DNA from: Bicyclus anynana
Lineage: Eukaryota; Arthropoda; Insecta; Lepidoptera; Nymphalidae
Assembly (NCBI RefSeq): GCF_947172395.1
Contig: NC_069098.1
Location: 3,279,001 to 3,343,000 of the forward strand
Direction: 5' to 3'
DNA length: 64,000 nucleotides
A model generated the notes under the pieces. The model was not told the origin of the DNA and did no database searches. It saw nothing but the letters and a program-made list of their open reading frames with translations. How positions within the stretch are numbered: position 1 is the stretch's first letter; the number at the start of each line of letters is the position of its first letter. The translations under genes and the position numbers were made by a program. Below, one piece after another: positions 41,681 to 50,965 of the stretch.

Positions 41681-41789
41681 TCTGTTAAAAATACTGATGC
41701 TCGTAACAATGGAAAATACTGATAATAATGACAAAATCTGTATGTCTCCGAAAAGAATAACCACGTCAATTAAACGTGTGTCAGGGAAA

Positions 41790-41860
41790 ACTTCAATCAC
41801 ACTGTACAGTGATGGATTAATACGACCGTTTGGACATAATCGATCGATGCTGTGGTTAAC
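41790..41860 (+). repeat. Clustered unnamed repeat, copy 3
   Basis: TTCAATCACACTGTACAGTG, ATGGATTAATACGACCGTTT and CATAATCGATCGATGCTGTG are a diverged match to 39400 and 40911. Confidence 0.45.
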
Positions 41861-42056
41861 TAGAACTAGCAATACTTAAATGTTTTTCTGAATTACCGTT
41901 CAATAGTGATCTTCTGCCATCATTTGCTTAAAATTCTTATTCTTACAAAATACGCAGGAACCGTGGATTTTCTGTGAAGAACTAAATATATTTTGCTCCA
42001 ATCACACTATTATTTTTTAATAAAAAAGAATTCATGGAATACTTCATTTAGCTGAG

Positions 42057-42107
42057 GACTCGCTGAGCTATGTCAGTGACTTTGGTTCGTCTGCGGATCT
42101 CCTCATT
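42057..42107 (-). mobile_element. RTE-like LINE scrap
   Basis: GACTCGCTGAGCTATGTCAG then TGACTTTGGTTCGTCTGCGG and ATCTCCTCATT is the inverse of the coding segment NEEIRRRTKVTDIA...RV. Only about 50 bp. Confidence 0.6.
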
Positions 42108-42912
42108 CGAAAGTTTATGTGTGTGTGTAAGTATACCATGTCCAGATTGAATTGCGCTATTTGGTAAATAAACAAACCCTTTTGTCGATGCCAAACTTTC
42201 ATAACAGTTTTCAGAACCATCAAACTATTAAAACACGCACAAACACTTTGTTCTTTACAATCCACTTAAGGAGAATCATACAAACGTAACATTTTTTTAA
42301 TTTACACAGGGTTTAATCAAAATTTTTAGAAATAAACGAAATTAAACACGAAATTATGCACACAGATTACATTTAAATGTTAATTTGACGTTTCGTCTCT
42401 CTAAGGTTGTGCCAAGTAAAATTGTCACCACAGATTAAACATGAACGATTTACCGATTGTAAATATCGAATGTATTCCGTTCAGTATCGATATCGTAATT
42501 GAGTAATTTGAATAAAGTAATTTTTTCATAGCGCTGTTTAGTTAGTTACGTACTTATATGTTAAAAAAAGATAATGCGTTAACAAGTACTGCCTAAATTT
42601 TTTAGTACTCTTTTAATTTATAACAAACAGATATAAGTGAAAAAAATGTTATTTGATAGGTATTAATTAATATGCAACAGAAAGAGGTAGATAGTTAATA
42701 TCGCGCGTATTTTGACTGTGTGATTAGTGTTGCCAACTTAGAAGTGAGTTTTTAAGTAAAGTGATTTTTTTACAATTGATATAAAATTCGATTAGTAGTA
42801 GTTAATTCTCGATATAGTTCATCAACGGCCCATCCCTAGGATGACGTCACAACTAATGTCAGTGATGAATACGGCCATATTTGTTTACAAAATTTTGCAA
42901 TTCTAAAAAAAC
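42108..42912. other. Unassigned interval
   Basis: Nothing firm. TCAGTGATGAATACGGCCAT at about 42860 may be a fifth scrap of the repeat clustered at 39.4-44.3 kb. Confidence 0.35.
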
Positions 42913-43102
42913 GAAGTTTATGTATGTATGTTTGTTGCTCCTTTACGCTGCGGCTACTGAAGCTATTTGGCTGAAATTTGGAATAGTAATAGATTTTACT
43001 CTGAATTAACACATAGGCTTTCTATCCCGAAAAAGGCCATGGTTCCCGCGGGATTTGTAAAAAACTGAATTCCACGGGGATGAAGTCGCGGGCGTTCGCT
43101 AG
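42913..43102 (+). mobile_element. Helitron, Lep1-like, 5' end missing
   Basis: GCTGCGGCTACTGAAGCTAT, TTTGGCTGAAATTTGGAATA, GATTTTACTCTGAATTAACA, CATGGTTCCCGCGGGATTTG and the 3' end GAAGTCGCGGGCGTTCGCTAG. The ATATTATAAA start is absent. Confidence 0.82.
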
Positions 43103-43103
43103 T

Positions 43104-44139
43104 GTCCAATAATTTATTTTCCATTTTAGATTAATCAAATATACCAATTCACTTTCATTTCTATTAATGGCATAGATTAAGGTCATGTTTCTAGCTAAGG
43201 CCAATTGAACTTTGGAAATTGTCGATTTATTTATTACCTACTGTTACTGCTTTATAATATTGCATAGGTGGATCATTATTATCATCTACTACAAGTCTTT
43301 AAACAGCACACTACAGGCGCAGGTCCCTCCTTACCCGAAAAGATATGGAGCTTAAACCCATCACTCAGCCCCATTGCGAGATGGCGGCTAAGTGATCTGA
43401 CTAAGAGAGATCAGAGACTATCCGACTCATTAACAGACACATTAATAGATAAATACAAATACAAAGTATCGTTTCGAATTGGGATATTCAGAAGCTGTCC
43501 CAAATACAAAAATAAAGTATTCCATGAATTCTTTAATAGAAACGGAACCAATTAATAATAAATAAAGTAAGAGAATACGGTGAAATTTTGCGAGTTCCTC
43601 CCAAAAGTCTGCTACAAAAGATTAGCAATAAAAAATGTATTGTATGAAAGCTTTCTTCGGGTCCGTGCTTCTAATGGGCAAATTTAAAGAATGCCCTCAA
43701 ATGACTGCCGCTTTGCTCACAAAACCCGCCAAATTGAGACGGATTCCATCAATTTACTGTTGACTTAATCCAATAATTTCTTGTACAATCAAACAATGGT
43801 AGTGTCCTAATGGACATCAATTTTGACGTGACAATAGTAAGAATGTCTCGTTGGATTATTCCTGTTAATGTAGAGGAAAAATAAATGTTTCGTAAAATCT
43901 ATTGTTTTTGCGCTGAAATTTATTGTAATAATTTTATCGGATGTAAAAGGTAGTTTAATTAGTAACTTAATAAATATTTTCTATCCGACAGGTAATAAGG
44001 ACTTTTTTGAAATAATTGAACTGAATTAAAATGAGTTTTATAATTTTATAATTGAGATTTAATGGACATCGATGTATTAACGAATGACATGTAAATTATC
44101 TATGACCGATATACTCGTATTTTACTTTTCTAAAGGAAG
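43104..44139. other. Unassigned interval with one 95-codon frame
   Basis: A frame at 43268-43555 (95 codons) has a mixed, non-repetitive composition and stretches such as PSLSPIARWRLSDLTKRDQR, but I recognise no family, and no splice context or second evidence supports it. Left as unassigned. Confidence 0.3.
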
Positions 44140-44215
44140 AAGCTCACGGCTTTCCCATGACCCAAGATTCGAACCCAGGACCCCGTGACCCAAAGCCAAG
44201 CCAATTTGCGTATCT
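44140..44215 (-). mobile_element. tRNA-like SINE head, antisense, family uncertain
   Basis: Minus strand: GGCTTTGGGTCACGGGGTCC then TGGGTTCGAATCTTGGGTC (B box GGTTCGAATCT). No recognised body follows on either side. Confidence 0.45.
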
Positions 44216-44274
44216 TAAGTATCAATCTATCTGGCATCATCTTAGATAGGATCACGTCGGACGTCCTCCAATCG

Positions 44275-44350
44275 CTATAGTTTCGTTATTCATCTCTGTG
44301 ACATGATCGATCGTCCACAAACGACCTTATTCATCCAACTCTCAAACGGA
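44275..44350 (-). repeat. Clustered unnamed repeat, copy 4 (antisense)
   Basis: Minus strand: GTTGGATGAATAAGGTCGTT, GTGGACGATCGATCATGTCA and CAGAGATGAATAACGAAAC match 39400-39485. Confidence 0.5.
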
Positions 44351-44994
44351 GAATGGGAATAAACGTTGTATCGCAAAATTTTCGATTAAAACTGTTAAGA
44401 GTGTGCAATATGTAATTTGGTGGTTACAAATGGTTGTGGATCTCAGATTCTGGAAAAGTTAGGAGCCTGATATTTGGGTAAATGATATTTCAAAGTGTTA
44501 GCTTCGTTATGACTATACAAAATACACAATTTGTAAAACTTTTCTCGATAGTTTATTTTTTTGAAAAATACATGTTTTGCTCACATTTTGCTTTCAATCT
44601 CAGGCAAAAGCAAAACCTTTTTCTTAAATTTTTGTTTTGTATAGAAAATTAGGTATATATCTTGAATATGGGCATTTTGTTTTTCGTTATGTTGTTTAAT
44701 TTTCTTGCAATTAGGTAAAAATGGTTTTGGCGCTCACGTCATAAAATTTGCGTCGCGCGTCAATCGCTTCGTGCTTTTCACTCACGTGAAAGTCATAATT
44801 CGGCGTCTCGTTTGCGCTTCGAATTTTATCCATTTCGTACCGACGCGCTGCGCGCTCTTAAGTATCTGTTGTTTCAGAACATAATTATACAAGTACAACA
44901 TTTCTTTGATTGTCGAATTCAGTTTAGTGATGCTTAAAAATGAGGAACACAAAAGAGAAACTGAGCAAACATTTATATTATTTATCTCTTGGGG
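44351..44994. other. Unassigned interval
   Basis: No recognised feature. A short CpG-rich stretch TTTGCGTCGCGCGTCAATCG lies at about 44747. Confidence 0.35.
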
Positions 44995-45411
44995 TAATCC
45001 GGCCCGCGGTTTCAACCGCATAGTTCCCATTCCCGTGAGAATACGGGGATAAAATATAGCCTATGCCACTCACAAATAACGTAGCTTTCTAGTGGTAAAA
45101 GAATTTTTAAAATCAGTTCCTAATCCAGTCAAATAAGACTTTGAAGTTTAAAATAATTGCCATACAGCTAAAAAATGCGAAAAACCATTTTTTACAAACT
45201 TTCATCATCAATATTTTTTTTTTGCACAAGGGGGATTGATGGGGACTTTTCACAATTCATTTATAATAGTATTCTGAACATTTATACCAATTTTCAGCTC
45301 TATGGGAGCCTTACTTCTATTTTAAGGATTAATTTGCCTGGTCTATCCGTAGATCCAGAGATTATCCCCTACAACACCACAAACTTTACCTATTTATAAT
45401 ATTAATATAGA
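44995..45411 (-). mobile_element. Helitron, GAGGTAAAG subfamily, with internal insertion
   Basis: The right edge AAACTTTACCTATTTATAAT ... TATAGA is the inverted 5' end, with GGTCTATCCGTAGATCCAGA and CCTACAACACCACAAAC inside. The left part carries CGCGGTTTCAACCGCATAGT, AGAATACGGGGATAAAATAT and AGCTTTCTAGTGGTAAAAGA. The two halves are separated by about 200 bp (45125-45335) not found in other copies of this subfamily such as 47512-47692. Confidence 0.65.
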
Positions 45412-45439
45412 ATTATACATATAAGTATTTCATGTAGGT

Positions 45440-45570
45440 AATTTATAAATATATATTATCATAAAATCCGCTATCTTGATACTTATTTATATTTATATAA
45501 CACAAGATATATGCTTACTTTGGGGCTAAGAAGTAATGTGTTTGGTGTATGTATATTTATTTATTTTAAG
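45440..45570 (+). mobile_element. SINE-D 3' fragment
   Basis: ATATTATCATAAAATCCGCT, TATAACACAAGATATATGCT, TACTTTGGGGCTAAGAAGTA and ATGTATATTTATTTATTTTA match the last 130 bp of SINE-D at 10852. The head is missing. Confidence 0.7.
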
Positions 45571-45884
45571 TTGACACAATAGAGTATATATTCAAATTAC
45601 ACAACAAGTCAAAGCCTGACAAATAATCCACTACGAGAAGCTTCACAACTGTTTACATTTCATTAAGGATATTCTATTTGGATATAATTTTCCGTTAAGA
45701 CTACAACTTGAATAACCGGAGGTTAAATCCTTAATATTCCTACAAAATAAAGGTATTTTGGATTATTCATTTTTTCGTTGATAAACAAAATTTATATAGT
45801 TTTTATTAACTCTGTAAAGGCAATGTTTCATTAGTCCATTGCGTCGCAATGGATCAACGAATTGTATATGCCACACGTGCAGGC

Positions 45885-46060
45885 TAATTCACTATATTAT
45901 AAGTATGCTAGTTGATATATACGAAATTCATATTCTATGTAACAACAAATGTTATAATTAATGTTATCCGGTACCTACTGGTGGATATCATACAATATGT
46001 AGATGATAGATTTCTCAATAGATTTGTTGTTTATTTTAATATGTAGATAATAAAGACCAA
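45885..46060 (+). mobile_element. MITE with TTCACTAT ends, copy 2
   Basis: CAGGCTAATTCACTATATTA, AGTATGCTAGTTGATATATA, CTACTGGTGGATATCATACA and TTGTTTATTTTAATATGTAG match 14994-15175 in the same orientation. The terminal ATAGTGAATAGGCT is lost. Confidence 0.6.
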
Positions 46061-46234
46061 AACTCTCCCAAGACGGCTGGTCCTCGTGGGAGGAGTAGAA
46101 CAAAACCCTCCAGATCAAGCTGGAGGAAGCCTTTGCCATGAGGCACAATGAGACATCATTTAATTGTACCTTAAAATTTAAAAAAAGTATACCAAAATCT
46201 TCATTAATAAACGCCATTTTATTTTATTATAGTA

Positions 46235-46735
46235 CTAGCGGACGCCCGCGACTTCGTCCGCGTAAATTTCGATGTCAACTTTACTACTACCCCTACCCTA
46301 CCCTAACACTACCTAAACCCTACCCTACCCAACCCCTACATCTACCCTACCCCTACCCTACCCCTACCCCCCCTACCCCAAACCTACCCCTACCCTATAC
46401 CTACCTTACCTACACCCTTTCCTCCTTCCTACCCCTACCCCCATCCTACCCCTACCCTCCCCGTACCCTATCCCTTTCCTACCCCTATCCCACCCGTACC
46501 CTTATCTCATGCCTATCCTACCCCTACCCTACCACTTCCCTATCCTACCCGTACCTCTACCCTACCCCTACCCTACCACTACCCTAAACCCGGCCCTAAA
46601 CCTACCCTACCCCTACACTACCCCTACGCTTCCCTACCCGTACCCTACCCTACCCTGTAACTTCTCTATCTTACTCCTACCCTTAGCAAAATCGGTCCAG
46701 TCCTTCGAGAGTGGTGGTATGACCAAGAGAAATAG
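46235..46735 (-). mobile_element. Helitron carrying a long C-rich array
   Basis: CTAGCGGACGCCCGCGACTT plus CGTCCGCGTAAATTTCGATG is the inverted 3' hairpin end. The middle is the C-rich array at 46280-46685, followed by AAAATCGGTCCAGTCCTTCG and a decayed 5' part. The same layout (3' end, array, remainder) is seen at 49718 and 62736, so the array belongs to the element. Frames of 149 and 85 codons across it are pure repeat translations. Confidence 0.75.
46280..46685 (+). repeat. (CCTACCCCTAC)n-type array, about 405 bp
   Basis: Irregular CCCTA/CCCCTA units, for example CTACCCCTACCCTACCCCTA, with occasional CCTTTCCT and CCCGTACC variants. The complementary strand is TAGGGGTAGGG-rich with many runs of three or four G at short spacing, so G-quadruplex potential is high. 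The unit differs from the insect telomere repeat TTAGG. Confidence 0.9.
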
Positions 46736-46740
46736 AGACT

Positions 46741-46932
46741 TCTATGCTAATAATATAAAGAGGTAAAGTTCGTGTGGTTGTAGGAGGTAATCTCTGGATC
46801 TACTGGACCGATTTGGAAAATTGTTTTACCAATAGAAAGCTACGTTATTTGCAAGTGTCATAGGCTATGTTTGATCCCCATATTCACCCGGGAACGGGAA
46901 CTACGTAAATGAAAGCGCCGGGCGTCATACAG
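46741..46932 (+). mobile_element. Helitron, GAGGTAAAG subfamily
   Basis: TCTATGCTAATAATATAAAG, AGGTAAAGTTCGTGTGGTTG, TAATCTCTGGATCTACTGGA, AAGCTACGTTATTTGCAAGT, CGGGAACGGGAACTACGTAA and the damaged end GCCGGGCGTCATACAG. It abuts the decayed 5' end of the previous antisense Helitron. Confidence 0.75.
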
Positions 46933-47339
46933 CGGAATTTCTGCGTATTTTAGAAATTTTGTATTATCTCCGAAACTATTTAAGTAATTAACATACTGTA
47001 AAGGGCAAATCTTATCTCCATAATATTCTTGTGATTATTGAATAATTTATTTTAATAAGGATTAAAGTTTAGTTGTATAAATAATGACGTAAACCTAAGT
47101 ATATAAAATTAATAATTTTTAAAACACAAAAGGTACTATATCTGCTAATATATAGAAGATAGATATATGGTGTCGCGGACTTTTTTGTAGAACTTATAAA
47201 GATACATAAATTCTCCATACATTAATTTCAATTTTACACAATAGTTAAGGCAGCGCATGCGAATAAGTCTGTTTAAGAGGATTTTCAGTCCGACCTGTAT
47301 GACAAAACCTGTGATAACTCGGCTAATATGTATGATACC
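46933..47339. other. Unassigned AT-rich interval
   Basis: No recognised feature. Confidence 0.35.
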
Positions 47340-47497
47340 AATATAAAATATAGCCTATAGCACTCCCCGATAATGTAGCATTCTACTGGTGAAAGAATTT
47401 TTAAAATCGGACCAGTAGTTCCGAAGATTACCCCATTTAAAAAATGTGACAAACTTACAAACTTACAAACTTTACCTCTTTATAATATTAGTATAGA
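47340..47497 (-). mobile_element. Helitron, GAGGTAAAG subfamily, antisense, 3' part lost
   Basis: AATATAAAATATAGCCTATA, GCATTCTACTGGTGAAAGAA, AAAATCGGACCAGTAGTTCC, TTTACCTCTTTATAATATTA and the inverted 5' end GTATAGA. The C+G-rich 3' hairpin is not present. Confidence 0.7.
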
Positions 47498-47511
47498 TTT
47501 TATTAGTACCT

Positions 47512-47692
47512 ATAATTATAAAGAAGTAAAATCTGTAATATTGTAGGGGGTAATATCTGGATCTAGTGAACGGATTTTAAAATTTCTTTTACCACTAGAA
47601 AGCCACGTTATTTGTGAGTGGCAAAGTCTGTTTATCGCCGTATTCTCACGGGAATGGAAACTACGCGGGTGAAACCGCGGGGCTTCGACTAG
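47512..47692 (+). mobile_element. Helitron, GAGGTAAAG subfamily, sense
   Basis: Decayed 5' ATTATAAAGAAGTAAAATCT, GTAGGGGGTAATATCTGGAT, CACTAGAAAGCCACGTTATT, ACGGGAATGGAAACTACGCG, and the 3' end CGCGGGGCTTCGACTAG followed by T. It lies 14 bp from the antisense copy, so the two are head to head. Confidence 0.78.
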
Positions 47693-47693
47693 T

Positions 47694-48074
47694 TCAAAAT
47701 ATATGGAAAACGACGCTGCAACGACGCAACATAACACAATGCCCTAATGAGGCATCGCTCTAAGAGTTCGGTACAAAGCAGCGTCGGTGTGATTCGGTCT
47801 GAAAGGTGTGGTTGGCGATAAAATTACAGGCACACGAGGCTTTCCCAACTGCGTCATACAAGTCGTTATAAGTTAGCGTTTGTGCCGAACTTTAGAGCTC
47901 CTACGTACTTAGAATGCACCTATTACAACTGACGCTACTGCGACGTGCGTATAACTGTTTAAGTTGCGTGAAACGGGTTCCTGTGTTGTGATATAGTTTG
48001 ACAAAGCCTAGACTGCAGTGTTTTAAAAAAAAACTCAATTGTTTTGTTATTTAATTTGCCTTTATGTTATGAGT
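47694..48074. other. Unassigned interval
   Basis: Somewhat GC-richer stretch with no recognised feature. Confidence 0.3.
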
Positions 48075-48507
48075 ACGGCCCTTTAAAAAATCAAAAATCA
48101 TTTATTTCAAGTAGGCTCAGTTTACAAGCTCTTTTGACACGTCAGTTGACTATTTGCAAAGATTCTACCACCGGTTCGGAAGGCAGGTTCTGCTGAGATG
48201 ATACTGACAAGAAACTCAACAGTTGCTCTTTTGAAATGAAAAAGTCATACAGTATTATAATTTACAATTACAATTTCTTATAGTTTTACTTTTTGTGTGA
48301 AGGTGGAAGCTGATCCAACGGCCTCCAAGCATCTTTATCATTAAGGAACTCATCAATGTTGTAGTAACCTCGACTAAGTAAATGTTTTTTAACACATTGC
48401 TTAAAGCTATGCATTGGATGGTCAGGTTTACCGTGGATAACAACATTGAGACTAACTTGGCAAACATTGTAGCGTTTGTAAATGCCTTTATATGTAAGAT
48501 TTATTTT
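48075..48507 (-). mobile_element. 5'-truncated LINE with ORF2 end and 3' UTR
   Basis: The minus strand gives a short ORF2 end (48286-48507), then the 3' untranslated part with AGAACCTGCCTTCCGAACCG, GTTGACTGACGTGTCAAAAG-type text and CTACTTGAAATAAATGATTT at the end. The same 3' part occurs alone at 20868 and as a scrap at 55415. The clade was not determined (CR1/Jockey-superfamily-like). Confidence 0.7.
48286..48507 (-). pseudogene. LINE ORF2 C-terminal remnant, 73 codons
   Basis: On the minus strand an open frame ends with TAA at 48288-48286. The stretch CVKKHLLSRGYYNIDEFLND is followed by KDAWRPLDQLPPSHKK at the C-terminus, with VCQVSLNVVIHGKPDHPMHS upstream. This FxxxVKKxLL...YYxIDEFLNDKxAW pattern is the usual C-terminal end of a group of insect non-LTR retrotransposon polymerase proteins. 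The frame has no start codon of its own: a stop lies just upstream at about 48508-48510, where 5' truncation or decay begins. In an intact element this end follows the reverse-transcriptase thumb. A 70-codon frame overlapping in another phase is a shadow. It is non-functional. Confidence 0.65.
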
Positions 48508-48538
48508 TTAAATTATTGACTGTAGGTATAGCCAGTAT

Positions 48539-48852
48539 GAGCCGTGATAGCTCAGTGGATATGACCTCTGCCTCCGATTCCGGAGGGTGTGGGATCGAAT
48601 CCGGTCCGGGGCATGCACCTCTAACTTTTCAGTTGTGTGCATTTTAAGAAATTAAATATCACGTGTCTCAAACGGTGAAGGAAAACATCGTGAGGAAATC
48701 TGCATACCAGAGAATTTTCTTAATTTTCTGAGTGTGTGAAGTCTGCCAATCCGCATTGGGCCAGCGTGGTGGACTATTGGCCTAACCCCTCTCATTCTGA
48801 GAGGAGGCTTGAGCTCAGCAGTGAGCCGAATATGGGTTGATGACGACGATAA
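48539..48852 (+). mobile_element. SINE-A, full length with target duplication
   Basis: CCAGTAT occurs at 48532-48538 and 48853-48859 on either side. A box TAGCTCAGTGG, B box GGATCGAATCC with one change, a complete body and the tail TTGATGACGACGATA. It is inserted at the truncated end of the LINE at 48507. Confidence 0.9.
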
Positions 48853-49014
48853 CCAGTATAGATAGTTAGGAATTTGATAGTTACCTTCACTTATCTAGGG
48901 CAGGCTTTTCTCGAAGGCAATCTAGAACATCTTCTTCTCATCTTAAAATACCCTCAAAAATATAATTAATCTACTTACCCAGATAAAAGCACTTTTGAGA
49001 AGAAATAATTGAGA

Positions 49015-49231
49015 CTAGCTGACACCTCCGCGTGAAATTCAGTTTTTCACAAATCCCTCGAGATCCGGGATTTTTCTGGGATGATAATACCCCATGTGTT
49101 AATCTAGAGTAAATTAATATTAATAAATTAATAAAACAGCCAGATCGGTTCAGTAGCCGCAGCGTAAAAGAGGAAACAACATACTTACACACTTACACAC
49201 AAACTTTCGCCTTTAAAATATTAGTAGGATA
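49015..49231 (-). mobile_element. Helitron, Lep1-like, antisense, diverged
   Basis: CTAGCTGACACCTCCGCGTG, AAATTCAGTTTTTCACAAAT, GTGTTAATCTAGAGTAAATT, CGGTTCAGTAGCCGCAGCGT, TTTCGCCTTTAAAATATTAG and GGA. An AT-rich change replaces the ATTCCAAATTTCAGCCAAAT segment. Confidence 0.78.
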
Positions 49232-49329
49232 TTAGTAGTATATGGATATTTATGAACAAATCGTTAAAAAATCAAACATCAATAATATTAAAAAAAAAAA
49301 AAAAAAAATATCAAGACAATCATGATCGT

Positions 49330-49385
49330 TAAACGAGGAAGTCCGTCTACATATGGACATAGGCCTCTTATATGGACTATCAATA
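49330..49385 (-). mobile_element. RTE-like LINE 3' scrap (tentative)
   Basis: GTCCGTCTACATATGGACAT and AGGCCTCTTATATGGACT resemble the inverse of the RTE-like 3' end (GTCCACTGCTGGACATGGGC, CTCTTGCATGGACTTCC at 35270). A (A)n run precedes it at 49291-49309. Confidence 0.35.
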
Positions 49386-49431
49386 AGATATCAATATTTT
49401 CTATTGCATAAAATACAGAATAGTATTATCC

Positions 49432-49520
49432 AATAAGATTTTTCCAATTTCATCCTTTGTCGACACCTGCGTCACTTGCCATGGAGAAAATGAATATTTC
49501 GCGACAATTCCTATGCAGTT
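49432..49520 (-). repeat. Dispersed repeat, unnamed (pairs with 33308)
   Basis: CCAATAAGATTTTTCCAATT, TCATCCTTTGTCGACACCTG and GAATATTTCGCGACAATTCC match 33308-33400 in inverted orientation. The element type is unknown. Confidence 0.55.
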
Positions 49521-49717
49521 TGTGGTTCAACGATTTTCACTTTCGCAAATCACGATTTTCTGCAAAAGGGAAGTAAATTTAAAAATTGACGAGGCGATCG
49601 TGATGTTGACGATTTTACAGAATCGCGTTTGTTCCGTACAATTATATATTGTTTGACACCAAAATGTAATGAAAAAAAATACTGTTGGTGAATAAAATAT
49701 TGGTTAATTATTCATAA

Positions 49718-50100
49718 CTAGCTGACGCCCGCGACTTTGTCCGCGTGAAACTCGATGTAAACTTTCAACTACCCCTATCCTACCCCTTCCCTACTCCTAC
49801 CCTACCCCTAGCCTACCCCTAGCCTACCCCTAGCCTACCCCTACCCTCTCCTACCTACCTCTACCCTACTTTTCTGGTTGATTTTTTACACATTGTGTCC
49901 GAAAAACCCAAATATCTTACGGAACCCTATTTATTTCCAAAATAAAATTTAGCCTATGTTACTTGTGGATAATGTAGCTTTCGAATGGTGAAAGAATTTT
50001 TAAAATCGGTCCAGTAGTTTTTGAGCCTATTCATTACAATCAAACAAACAAACAAACAAACATACAAACAAAGTTTTCCTCTTTATAATATTAGTATAGA
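49718..50100 (-). mobile_element. Helitron carrying a short C-rich array, complete
   Basis: The inverted 3' end CTAGCTGACGCCCGCGACTT, ACTCGATGTAAACTTTCAAC, a C-rich array at 49769-49868, then TTACACATTGTGTCCGAAAA, AGCCTATGTTACTTGTGGAT, AAAATCGGTCCAGTAGTTTT, (CAAA)n and TCCTCTTTATAATATTAGTA ending TAGA. Both termini and the array are intact, so this shows the full layout of the array-bearing subfamily. Confidence 0.85.
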
Positions 50101-50267
50101 AGTATAGATGTATCTTTCACAAATAGATACACTTTCATTTGTCAGTATTAATTTACTAAAAGAACTAATACATATTAAACGTATCTTATGTGTATAGTCT
50201 TAGATTATCACTTACTTACTCGTATCTTTATTCTGTGTTCAATCAAAACTCTAACTTATATAACCTG

Positions 50268-50765
50268 TTACCACATATACTGTAAACGTGAAAGTTTGTA
50301 TAAATGTACGGACGTTTGTTGCTCTTCACGCAATTCTGAATGGATTTGGCTGAAGTGACTGCCAAAGGTTATAGTCTTTGATAACACATATATGCATACA
50401 GGTGACATGACCTCTGCATGCCCACTGGATATGACCTCTACTTTCGATTCGGAGGGTGTAGGGCAGAATCCTGTTCGGGGCATGCACCACCAACTTTTCA
50501 GTTATGTTCATTCTAAGAAATTTAATAACACGTGCCACAAACGGGGAAGAAAAAACATTGTGAGGAAACCTGCATACCTGAGAATTTTCTTATTTCTCTA
50601 AGTATGTGAAATCTGCCAATCTGCATTGGGCCAGCCTAATCTCTCATTCTGAGAGGAGACTTGTGATCAGCAGTGAGCCAAATATGAGTAGTTAATGATG
50701 ATGATGAACACATACTGTTTATCCCAGAAAAATGTATAGTTTCCGCACGATTAGTCAAAAACTTT
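50268..50765 (+). mobile_element. Helitron, Lep1-like, split by a SINE-A
   Basis: The left part 50268-50390 has GTAAACGTGAAAGTTTGTAT, GACGTTTGTTGCTCTTCACG and TGGATTTGGCTGAAGTGACT. The right part 50707-50765 has CTGTTTATCCCAGAAAAATG, TATAGTTTCCGCACGATTAG and TCAAAAACT. They are consecutive pieces of the Lep1-like consensus order, interrupted by the SINE. The 3' hairpin end is missing. Confidence 0.7.
50391..50706 (+). mobile_element. SINE-A inside a Helitron, 8-bp target duplication
   Basis: AACACATA stands at 50383-50390 and 50707-50714. The head is degraded (GACATGACCTCTGCATGCCC ahead of ACTGGATATGACCTCTACTT) and the B box is mutated (GGGCAGAATCC). The body is complete and the tail is GTTAATGATGATGATG. 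Confidence 0.82.
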
Positions 50766-50769
50766 TCAT

Positions 50770-50964
50770 TAATACTAATATTATACAGCTGATGAATTTG
50801 TTTCTTTGATTGAACGCGCTAATCTCAGGCACTACTGGTATGATATGAAAAAATCTTTCTATGTTAGATAGCCCATTTATCGAGGAAGGCTATAGGCTAT
50901 ATATTATTCCCGTATTCCTACGGGAACGGGAACCACGCTGGTAAAACCGCGCGGCGTCAGCTAG
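50770..50964 (+). mobile_element. Helitron, GCTGAAGAG subfamily
   Basis: TTAATACTAATATTATACAG, GATTGAACGCGCTAATCTCA, TTATCGAGGAAGGCTATAGG, CTACGGGAACGGGAACCACG and the 3' end CGCGCGGCGTCAGCTAG followed by T. It starts five bases after the previous Helitron remnant. Confidence 0.85.
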
Positions 50965-50965
50965 T

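Noticed and set aside
43268..43555. 95-codon plus-strand frame
   Set aside because: Composition looks less repetitive than most, but no family, no start context and no exon signals could be identified.
46138..46587. 149-codon plus-strand frame rich in PYPTP
   Set aside because: It is the translation of the C-rich array inside a Helitron; all frames of such an array stay open.
46280..46685. Possible internal telomere repeat
   Set aside because: The insect repeat is TTAGG. The CCCTA/CCCCTA units here are irregular and sit within Helitrons.
48539..48610. tRNA-gene-like sequence with A and B boxes (also at other SINE heads)
   Set aside because: The acceptor stem is not closed, there is no tRNA 3' end, and the sequence continues into the repeated SINE body with target duplications.
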